Below are positions 1 through 6,260 of a stretch of DNA of 12,412 nt, one piece after another. Below the pieces are notes generated by a model. It searched no databases, was not told the origin of the DNA, and saw nothing but the letters and a program-made list of their open reading frames with translations. The DNA is taken from assembly GCA_002926195.1 (NCBI GenBank), contig MZXQ01000317.1, positions 1-12,412 of the forward strand, in the 5' to 3' direction. The position numbers and the translations under genes were made by a program. Numbering within the stretch: the first letter of the stretch is position 1; each line of letters starts with the position of its first letter. The stretch is from Candidatus Methanomarinus sp. HR1. Its GTDB lineage: Archaea > Halobacteriota > Methanosarcinia > Methanosarcinales > Methanocomedenaceae.

Positions 1-135
1 TCAGAATCCAGCGACGTATTTTTTTTAAAGTCCATGATTGTAGTGTTTATCATTTTACCCCAACGGGTCTCTGGACATTAACACTAAGTAATATCAAATA
101 CAACTTATTATCAGACCAATTTAGGAGATAAGGAA
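1..135. other. Intergenic region upstream of the OsmC-like gene
   Basis: No convincing gene lies here. A short minus-strand frame opens at an ATG at 53 and runs off the left edge, but it is only 17 codons long and cannot be judged. A 7-bp inverted repeat is visible, TAGTGTT at 41-47 and AACACTA at 80-86, as is a short ACCC/GGGT pair at 57-68. AT-rich stretches around 88-112 could hold the promoter for the plus-strand pair, but none is a good match to an archaeal TATA box. A T-run sits at 19-26. Confidence 0.5.
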
Positions 136-555
136 ATGGAAAAGAGTTTTAGATTCTCAAATACAATAAAATGGAAAAGCGAATATGAAGCATCTTTATT
201 TTTTGGAGATAAGGCAAATTTTGAATTTGCCACTCCACCTGAGTTTCGTGGTCCTGAGGGTTTTGTCAGTCCCGAAGAACTATTTGTTGCATCTGCTCAT
301 GCATGTTGTCTGACAACCTTTATTGCAAAAGCATTAAAAGCCGAAATTAATCTAATATCTTATGAATCCAGTGCAGAAGGTATACTTGAAAAATTGGACG
401 GGCAGTTAATGTTCACAAAAATCGCTATAAAATCCAGAATAAAAACAGATGGTGATAAAGAAAAGGTAAAAAAGATAGTTGAGCAGGTGGAACAAAATGC
501 CCTTGTTATTAATTCCATGAAGACCAATGTCACAATAGAAGCCATCATCGAATGA
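136..555 (+). CDS. OsmC/Ohr-family protein with an altered cysteine pair
   Basis: A 139-residue protein of the OsmC/Ohr superfamily. Characterised members are cytoplasmic dimeric thiol peroxidases that reduce organic hydroperoxides with two cysteines. The family core is visible: the PEGFVSPEELFVASAHACC segment (40-58) leads into the long central helix that carries the first catalytic cysteine, here Cys58. The second family cysteine, expected late in the protein in an EK-x-C-x-V-S/T-N-S-L type context, is replaced by Ala122 (segment EQNALVINSMK, 119-129). A second cysteine, Cys57, sits directly beside Cys58. Whether it is an active peroxidase is therefore uncertain. The ATG start at 136 follows GGAGAT at about 8 bp. 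The gene overlaps the downstream ferredoxin gene by ATGA, so the two are probably co-translated. Family assignment is firm; function is inferred. Confidence 0.88.
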   Translation: MEKSFRFSNTIKWKSEYEASLFFGDKANFEFATPPEFRGPEGFVSPEELFVASAHACCLTTFIAKALKAEINLISYESSAEGILEKLDGQLMFTKIAIKSRIKTDGDKEKVKKIVEQVEQNALVINSMKTNVTIEAIIE

Positions 556-758
556 CGGTTGAAATAATAGTAAATGGCTCATGTACTGCATGTGGTCGTT
601 GTAGAAAAATATGTCCTAAAGGGCCAAAAGTATGGGACAGGCGTATTGATGAAAAAGAAAAAATGGTATATTTTGCAAAAAAACCTGGATCTTGTCTTTT
701 TTGTAAAAACTGTGTTGGTGTTTGTCCGGTGGAAGCAATAAGTGTAATTAATATCTGA
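552..758 (+). CDS. Small 2x[4Fe-4S] ferredoxin
   Basis: A 68-residue soluble electron carrier with two classic cluster motifs. CxxCxxCxxxCP lies at Cys11, 14, 17 and 21, and a second CxxCxxCxxxCP at Cys48, 51, 54 and 58. The segment between them (22-47) is unusually long and basic for a small clostridial-type ferredoxin. It contains a KVWDRR stretch that recalls ferredoxin-like domains of larger oxidoreductases. Its ATG overlaps the stop of the OsmC-like gene (ATGA), so the two genes form one unit. It ends only 3 bp before the end of the convergent cdhE gene. A ferredoxin next to ACDS is suggestive, because CO dehydrogenase passes electrons to ferredoxin in these archaea. The opposite orientation and the OsmC partner leave the actual partner open. 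Confidence 0.9.
   Translation: MTVEIIVNGSCTACGRCRKICPKGPKVWDRRIDEKEKMVYFAKKPGSCLFCKNCVGVCPVEAISVINI
652..683 (-). terminator. Candidate oligo-T terminator of the cdh operon, inside the ferredoxin gene
   Basis: Read on the minus strand downstream of the cdhE stop, the ferredoxin gene contains a run of seven T (677-683), then T6-C-T5 (652-663). Archaeal RNA polymerase terminates at such oligo-U tracts without needing a hairpin. Only 3 bp separate the two stop codons, so any terminator of the ACDS transcript must lie within the opposing gene. This is inference from sequence only; the A-runs are also explained by lysine codons on the other strand. Confidence 0.35.
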
Positions 759-761
759 CAA

Positions 762-2171
762 CTACCCCTCAACAGGCCAGTTCTTCTCCATCCACCCTGG
801 TATCCTGCCACTATCCGGTGGTCCCACCATCACATTCAATCCTGAATTATCCTCCAGATCACCCTGCAATCTTGCAGCCAAACCCGGGATGATCACAGTA
901 TTATGATTGGTCTTATTACTAAAATCAAAATTACCCTTCTTAAAATCATCAGCAATATTCTTACCATTAAGCTGTCCGCCTGCTACAGCTGCTTCCACAC
1001 CAAGTCCATCAGTATCCACAGCCAGCAGGTGACAGTTGATCTCATTACTGGCCAGATCACTCTCAACAGTATAGAAAGTAAGTGCAAAATTAGTAGTTAC
1101 GAACACAGGTGAATCCTTATCAGGTGAACCAACCTTATATACCCTCGAATCAACCTTAACAGGAGTCCTGGGGTCAGTATAGACAGTATCCCTAATGTGC
1201 ATTTCAGGAAGCAAAGCATAAGGTTCAATGCTATGCAGTATCATAATATCCCCGTACCGCACTGTGAATACACCACATAACACAGTTTCCCAGTAACTGG
1301 CAGATACAGGGTCATCATTGGTCATATATGCGGTCATAGGTACAGCCATTAATGGAAATGCCACATCATTTTGTCCTTCCTTGATACCCGCACGCCTGAT
1401 CATTAAAAAGTTTTCAAATGAGTCGCGTAGACTCCTGCCCTGTGGATTCGTACCAGGATCAAGGATCAGATCTTTATACCCGTTTTCAAGGAATGTAACT
1501 GCCAGGCTCTTTAAAGTATCCAGGTCATCAGGTGCAAACAGAACTACAGGCACATTATACTCTATTGCAAGATCATATACACCCTGCCAGTTATCTTTAG
1601 TTGCAGCATATAATAACGGTTTTTTCTCTGCTGCCACTTCCAGTCCTGCCTGTAGTACAGCAGGATCAAGACTGCATAATACTAAAGGAAGTTGTGTATG
1701 TTCCATCACTAAAGTAACAGCCTGTTTGAAAGTATCAGGGTCACCTGAAACACTGCGTATTGCGATCATGTCAAGTGTAAGGAACCGCCCTACATAGAAT
1801 TTTTTAAAATCTCTTATATATGTTACTCTTTCAATCAAATCGCTTTGTGACATAGTATCCCAGACATCAAGTGCAAAGGCAGGAGGGTTGAAAAAGGTCA
1901 GCTGATGACGGTACATAACATCATCACCACCGACTGTTACAACATGCTCACCCACACCGATTGTCACTTCAGCGATCTCGGGAGCCATTAATTCATTCAG
2001 TTCCTGATACTTTTCCTTATAAGCGTCTTCCAGAATAGGTTTACAATCTTCCAGTTTGATTGAGCGATCGATCAAATGGGATGCAAACGCCATACAAGTA
2101 GGCTCACCACATTCTTTGCAATTGGTCTGTGGGAGATACTGATATACTTCAAGAGGACTGTTGATCTTCAT
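762..2171 (-). CDS. cdhE: ACDS corrinoid/Fe-S protein, gamma (large) subunit
   Basis: A 469-residue large subunit of the corrinoid iron-sulfur protein. It carries the methyl group on cobalt between tetrahydromethanopterin (or sarcinapterin) and the A-cluster of CdhC. The N-terminal domain binds one low-potential [4Fe-4S] cluster through Cys18, Cys21, Cys26 and Cys43 (CKECGEPTC motif), used for reductive activation of cobalt. A TIM-barrel domain follows (about 70-320). The C-terminal part, with the VAGGQLNG segment near 400 and the VIIPGLAARLQGDLED segment near 430-445, matches the corrinoid-binding domain. Length is normal for the family. The start codon overlaps the cdhD stop (TAATG) and is preceded by AAGGTG. 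The gene ends in TAG at the expected family end, which argues that UAG is a true stop here. Confidence 0.97.
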   Translation of the reverse strand: MKINSPLEVYQYLPQTNCKECGEPTCMAFASHLIDRSIKLEDCKPILEDAYKEKYQELNELMAPEIAEVTIGVGEHVVTVGGDDVMYRHQLTFFNPPAFALDVWDTMSQSDLIERVTYIRDFKKFYVGRFLTLDMIAIRSVSGDPDTFKQAVTLVMEHTQLPLVLCSLDPAVLQAGLEVAAEKKPLLYAATKDNWQGVYDLAIEYNVPVVLFAPDDLDTLKSLAVTFLENGYKDLILDPGTNPQGRSLRDSFENFLMIRRAGIKEGQNDVAFPLMAVPMTAYMTNDDPVSASYWETVLCGVFTVRYGDIMILHSIEPYALLPEMHIRDTVYTDPRTPVKVDSRVYKVGSPDKDSPVFVTTNFALTFYTVESDLASNEINCHLLAVDTDGLGVEAAVAGGQLNGKNIADDFKKGNFDFSNKTNHNTVIIPGLAARLQGDLEDNSGLNVMVGPPDSGRIPGWMEKNWPVEG

Positions 2172-3478
2172 TATAACACCTTGGTAGTTATCCAGTTAGA
2201 TATATCCACAGGATTCCTGGCATGAGACCCGTGAAGACTCTTGGTAATCTCCTTAAGTACAGCCACAGAAGCAGGATGCATCATCATGAACAGGTCATTA
2301 CCTGCCAGTGCCAGGGTTAAGCCTGTAATGATCTCCCAGATAGGTCCTCTATATTCCCTGGGACCCCAGTCGCTGTCCTCTTTTAATGGTGAATTTATCA
2401 TCCATGACTCACGTGCACCCCATGCATTAGTAGTACCGCTGCTCATAGGGAAGTTCAATTCATCATCTCCGATAAGACCTGCAAGACGTATACGTTCCAT
2501 ATTAGTATAAGCATAGTCCAGCCCGTAACCCAGTGCTGCCGTTGTCGGGTCCATAATAATATCCTCTCTATTGACATTACACTGTTTCATTAATTTCCTG
2601 TTAAGTTCCTTTTGTGCATTGATCTCAAGCTGCGTCCATGACAACACCACATGACCATACTGTTTTGCTGCCGCTGCAATACGCTCATAGTCCAGATTCA
2701 AACTGGCACTGGCCAGTAGTACCCGCTCACCCTGCGCAATCTCAGCAGCTTTCTCCAACACCTCAGGGTCTTTCTCTGGATTACCGCTGCCGCCTATCAC
2801 AATTGGTACATCCACTGCCTGAAGCACATCAGCTACAGTCTCTGCAGCTTCTTTTGCTGACGTATCCTTGATATTCGGGTCAGTACTGATCAGGTGAATA
2901 GTAACCATATCAGCTCCGAATTCCTTAACATTTTTTTTCGCCCATTCTGCCGGACTATCCATCACGTCTTCATAATTTGATTTTACAGCCTTTGCCATTC
3001 CAATAGGCATATCAAAAACATCCATAGTGATATGATTACGGTGCGGCATAGGACTATCAAAATAATAAGGCAGTGCGTTCTCTCCTCCTAATGTGATGAT
3101 CGACTTCCTGGTCCCGCCGTCTGAAGAAGAAGCACCGAGAGTAACTTCCTGTATCTCGTTCGTCCATTCCTCCATCTTATTGACCTTGAATGTAGAAGGG
3201 ATCAATTCCTTTGGTTGAGCTACTCTCTTGCTATCATCAATGAGAGGTTTACCAAGCAATTGATCTACAGGATAACCCAGGAGCTGGGAAATATTGATCA
3301 AATGCCCGGCTATCTGAGCAGTCTCCTGTCCGAGCAGATAAGCCAGTTGTGGGTTAAGCCCGCCTATGGCATCCATTTCCAGTTCAATATCACCTTCGAT
3401 GGTTACACCCTCTAAAGCCTCTACTTCCATATCTTTAAGCAGATCGTTTAATTTGGATAAAGTAATCTTTTTTGTCAT
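2171..3478 (-). CDS. cdhD: ACDS corrinoid/Fe-S protein, delta (small) subunit
   Basis: A 435-residue small subunit of the corrinoid iron-sulfur protein, partner of CdhE. It adopts a TIM-barrel fold and caps the corrinoid. Its N-terminal segment VEALEGVTIEGDIELEMD, the HRNHITMDVFD segment and the long acidic/aliphatic barrel repeats match archaeal CdhD. I chose the ATG at 3478 over the GTG four codons earlier (3490). GGGTGG lies 8 bp before the ATG and overlaps the GTG, and the resulting MTKKITLSKL start fits family N-termini. The gene begins 15 bp after cooC and shares one base with cdhE in a TAATG junction, consistent with equal production of the two subunits. Confidence 0.96.
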   Translation of the reverse strand: MTKKITLSKLNDLLKDMEVEALEGVTIEGDIELEMDAIGGLNPQLAYLLGQETAQIAGHLINISQLLGYPVDQLLGKPLIDDSKRVAQPKELIPSTFKVNKMEEWTNEIQEVTLGASSSDGGTRKSIITLGGENALPYYFDSPMPHRNHITMDVFDMPIGMAKAVKSNYEDVMDSPAEWAKKNVKEFGADMVTIHLISTDPNIKDTSAKEAAETVADVLQAVDVPIVIGGSGNPEKDPEVLEKAAEIAQGERVLLASASLNLDYERIAAAAKQYGHVVLSWTQLEINAQKELNRKLMKQCNVNREDIIMDPTTAALGYGLDYAYTNMERIRLAGLIGDDELNFPMSSGTTNAWGARESWMINSPLKEDSDWGPREYRGPIWEIITGLTLALAGNDLFMMMHPASVAVLKEITKSLHGSHARNPVDISNWITTKVL

Positions 3479-3493
3479 AAGTAATTCCACCCT

Positions 3494-4243
3494 TCACATT
3501 CCCAGTTTCATAATAATTTTATCAATCTCAACCTGAGCCAAAGAGTTTTCAGGTAGTTCCATTAATGATATACCCTCAAGGTCTAAGCTGGCCAAATCCT
3601 CATCATAAGGTACCATTCCAACCAGGTCAAGTTCCAACTGTTTTACTAATTCGATAAGTCGATCCCGGTTCTGTGGAGTTACCTTATTTAATATAACATG
3701 CATATGGCTAATATTCAGGCCTATTTCATCTACAAGCTCACGTATACGCTGTGCGGTTTGAAGTCCACGTTTTGATCCGTCAGTTACTACAATAAGTTCA
3801 TCCACATCCCTGATAATACGCCTGCTCAGATGTTCCAGTCCGGCTGCCGTATCTATAATTGTCAGATCGTAGTTCTTAACGATCCGGTCCATAATTCCTC
3901 TTAAAAGGTTATTAGTGTAACAATAACATCCGGGCCCGTCGGGCCTTCCCATAACAAGCAGGTCATATCCATGGCGCTCAGCAAGTATACTGTATATCTT
4001 TGATTCAAGCATCCTTTCCTTGTCAACATCAGGAGGCAGATTATCTCTCTCTCTAAGCATGAACTCTCTCTGGTCACCTACTGTCTCCTCAACCGTATCT
4101 CCCAGTGCTTCGGGAAGGTTAGTGTCAGGATCTGCATCTACTGCCAGTATTGTCATTTTTTTACTTACCAAGGACCGTATTAGCATTGCTGCGATTGCGG
4201 TTTTGCCAGTTCCTCCTTTTCCGGTAATTGCAATAACTCTCAA
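3494..4243 (-). CDS. cooC: CooC-type ATPase for nickel insertion into CODH/ACS
   Basis: A 249-residue cytoplasmic P-loop ATPase of the MinD/Mrp (SIMIBI) class. CooC proteins dimerise with ATP and help load nickel into carbon monoxide dehydrogenase or acetyl-CoA synthase. The deviant Walker A GKGGTGKT is at 8-15 with the signature lysine Lys9, followed by the VDADPDTNLP segment (35-44). The metal-binding CxC is at Cys106 and Cys108 (GPGCYCYTNN), and the DTAAGLEHLSRR segment at 131-142 contains the switch II aspartate. The best start is a TTG at 4243, four bases after a perfect GGAGGT. It gives MRVIAITGKGG, the usual family N-terminus. An earlier TTG at 4255 would overlap that ribosome-binding site. 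It lies between cdhC and cdhD, 15 bp from each, as in other archaeal ACDS operons. Confidence 0.95.
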   Translation of the reverse strand: MRVIAITGKGGTGKTAIAAMLIRSLVSKKMTILAVDADPDTNLPEALGDTVEETVGDQREFMLRERDNLPPDVDKERMLESKIYSILAERHGYDLLVMGRPDGPGCYCYTNNLLRGIMDRIVKNYDLTIIDTAAGLEHLSRRIIRDVDELIVVTDGSKRGLQTAQRIRELVDEIGLNISHMHVILNKVTPQNRDRLIELVKQLELDLVGMVPYDEDLASLDLEGISLMELPENSLAQVEIDKIIMKLGM

Positions 4244-4253
4244 GGCTACCTCC
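4243..4253 (-). promoter_or_regulatory. Ribosome-binding site fixing the TTG start of cooC
   Basis: On the minus strand GGAGGT (4253-4248) is followed by AGCC and then TTG (4243-4241). This is the strongest Shine-Dalgarno match in the window. It selects the TTG at 4243 rather than the in-frame TTG at 4255, which lies upstream of and partly within the motif. Confidence 0.75.
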
Positions 4254-4258
4254 AAAAA

Positions 4259-5671
4259 TTACTTCTTATTAGTGATTATTATCTTATCAATGGTGATCTT
4301 GGCATTCTTTAATGTTACTTTGATACCTTCACCACCACCACCGATCATAGACGGAATATCAAGAGGCATAGTCGGAGCAAATACTCCCTGACCAGGTGCT
4401 ACCTGGCCAACCTCATCTGCTTTTGCCTCGGTTGGTTTGCTCTTTTCCTCCTCCTCTTTCGAAGGCCATTTTTCTACAACCGGATGTTCTTTATCTATCA
4501 AGAACTGTTTTAATTTATCCAGATCATCAACATCATCTTGCGTTGCTACTTTATCTGCAATACTTGACGGGATATCAGAGAGTACTTTATTTTTAAGATC
4601 CTTTGGCATCCAGACTGTCCGGTTCCAGCCTCCATCTGCCTGTATGAACTTGGGTGACCTGAAGTAATTGATACCTACACCTAAAAATCCCATGACCTGC
4701 TTACCGCCACCGGTTTGTCCTGCCATAGTACTGAATGCCAGCCCGTTAGGAGCCAGGCCTGTATAATCCCGGTCCACCCAGCCTATACCATCCACTTCAG
4801 GCATAAAGAAACCTACTACTTCAAAACACCCGCATGAAGTATGTGGATATTCAAAGAAACTATGCAGTTTGATCTTGTTGTATTCACCGCCTGACATTTT
4901 CAAGGCAACTTCATTGACACCTGTATATTCTCCTCCTATCACATCCAGGCATTCACCTTTCTCAATAGCGAACTGTGGACCTTCCGGGTCTACTTTTGCA
5001 GCAGCTCTACCATCAAACCAGTTGATTGCACCGCATAGTGCGATCCGATCAGGTGTGATCACACATACACTGGTAGGTGCAAAACTCTGGCAAAGTGTAC
5101 ACCCATAGAAATTATCCACATCCTCATCATGAAGGTTCTTTGTCCTTTCATCCCGGGCAGCATATATTTCCATAGCTTTGGTAAGTTCTTCTTCTACCTT
5201 TTCAAGGTCTGTGATATATACAGCCTCAATCTTTTCAATAAAAGATAGTTCATTCTTAAAAAGCATCATGGTAGCTTTTGCAATAGGTTCCAGGGATTCC
5301 AGACCATTGGCTATCATGTCCTTACTGATCCTCAGCCATACATCATACCGCTGGTTCAAATGCATCATGCCCTGGATATAGTTCTGGAAATCATGATTCC
5401 GTCTCTCTACAATAGCTTCCAGGTCCGGTTCTACCAGTGCTCCTGAAATACGGTATATCATTCCTAATGGATAGAGTGAGCCTTCCTCCATTTCTGAGAT
5501 ATCGGGACCGATAAGTGTAAATCCGTCATCTTCAATCTCATTCTCTTCGGCAACTCTGACCAGTTCGAATCCTTTGGATTTAGGGCCTGCAAATTCAATA
5601 TAAAGATCGTCCTTTCTAACCCTTTCTCCTTCGAACATAGGTGATATTTCAAATGGATATTCGTCTGCCAT
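4259..5671 (-). CDS. cdhC: ACDS beta subunit, acetyl-CoA synthase (A-cluster)
   Basis: A 470-residue subunit that assembles or cleaves acetyl-CoA from CO, a methyl group and CoA at the Ni-Ni-[4Fe-4S] A-cluster. The ligand cysteines are present: Cys191 and Cys194 (CTLC), Cys203, Cys213, and the CGC pair Cys280 and Cys282. They are offset by two residues from the numbering of Methanosarcina CdhC. The GLAPNGLAFSTMAGQTGGGK segment (305-324) is also typical. Like other archaeal forms it lacks the N-terminal CODH-binding domain of bacterial AcsB. The C-terminus has an acidic/charged linker (405-420), a Gly-rich turn (444-447) and a hydrophobic tail. GAGAGG lies about 7 bp before the ATG. The 58-bp gap to cdhB is the widest inside the operon. 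Confidence 0.97.
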   Translation of the reverse strand: MADEYPFEISPMFEGERVRKDDLYIEFAGPKSKGFELVRVAEENEIEDDGFTLIGPDISEMEEGSLYPLGMIYRISGALVEPDLEAIVERRNHDFQNYIQGMMHLNQRYDVWLRISKDMIANGLESLEPIAKATMMLFKNELSFIEKIEAVYITDLEKVEEELTKAMEIYAARDERTKNLHDEDVDNFYGCTLCQSFAPTSVCVITPDRIALCGAINWFDGRAAAKVDPEGPQFAIEKGECLDVIGGEYTGVNEVALKMSGGEYNKIKLHSFFEYPHTSCGCFEVVGFFMPEVDGIGWVDRDYTGLAPNGLAFSTMAGQTGGGKQVMGFLGVGINYFRSPKFIQADGGWNRTVWMPKDLKNKVLSDIPSSIADKVATQDDVDDLDKLKQFLIDKEHPVVEKWPSKEEEEKSKPTEAKADEVGQVAPGQGVFAPTMPLDIPSMIGGGGEGIKVTLKNAKITIDKIIITNKK

Positions 5672-5729
5672 TATTCTGCCTCTCTTGCGTGTTTATCTCA
5701 TAACCTGTTTCATTAATGTAAATATTTTC

Positions 5730-6260
5730 TCATAATTGTGCTGCCACTATTTTAAGTGCCGTTCTAAAATCATCATCATTAAGGTTTCCAAATGACATTT
5801 GAGCATTCGGATGATAATGCCTGTCAATAGAAATGACCTTTACCGTAGTAAAGTTCTTTAACGTAGACATCAACTGGCTGGCATAGTAGTAAGTATGACC
5901 TATAAAGATCGCAGTATCATAATTGCCATTACCATCAAATCCCTTCCATTTAGGGTCTTTCAAATATGATACTAATGCATGAAGATTTACATAAGTAGCT
6001 TCGACATCTGCTTGCTTTAATGCTTTCAAACAGCTTCCTGTTGCTGCTACCGGTATACTTTTACTGTTAAATGTCTTGATAATCTCCGGGAGCCCCGTAT
6101 CAGCACCAGGTGTCCCCACTATAAGCAGCGGACGCTTGGCTTTTGAAATTATTTTACCAGCCAATTCTGCTTTCACAGGTTTAGCCATCTTTGGTCCTGG
6201 CACATTTGCCTTATCAAACGGTACGGCCCGCTTAGTAGTATCTACTGTTTTTTGTGCCAT
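5730..6260 (-). CDS. cdhB: ACDS epsilon subunit
   Basis: A 176-residue small subunit of the archaeal CO dehydrogenase component, forming the alpha2-epsilon2 complex with CdhA. The family has a Rossmann-like (DHS-type) fold and has been linked to electron transfer between CdhA and flavin. The core KAKRPLLIVGTPGAD segment (40-54), YDTAIFIGHTYYYASQ (104-119) and KVISIDRHYHPNAQMSFGNL (131-150) match archaeal CdhB. I take the ATG at 6260, which overlaps the cdhA stop as TAATG and has GGGAG about 10 bp upstream. An in-frame ATG at 6281 would add seven residues and overlap cdhA by 22 bp with no visible ribosome-binding site. The gene is absent from bacterial CODH/ACS clusters, so it marks this operon as archaeal. 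Confidence 0.95.
   Translation of the reverse strand: MAQKTVDTTKRAVPFDKANVPGPKMAKPVKAELAGKIISKAKRPLLIVGTPGADTGLPEIIKTFNSKSIPVAATGSCLKALKQADVEATYVNLHALVSYLKDPKWKGFDGNGNYDTAIFIGHTYYYASQLMSTLKNFTTVKVISIDRHYHPNAQMSFGNLNDDDFRTALKIVAAQL

Noticed and set aside
1..53. Minus-strand frame opening at an ATG at 53, after a GGGGT, and running off the left edge.
   Set aside because: Only 17 codons are visible, with no recognisable motif. It could be the start of a divergent gene, but the window does not show enough to call it.
762..764. TAG stop of cdhE as a possible pyrrolysine codon, since some Methanosarcinales read UAG as pyrrolysine.
   Set aside because: The protein already ends at the normal family C-terminus, and prs also ends in TAG at normal length, so both look like true stops.
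1318..1797. Long plus-strand open frame of 159 codons opposite cdhE.
   Set aside because: It lies wholly inside the certain cdhE gene on the other strand, has no ribosome-binding site and no family resemblance; it is a shadow frame.
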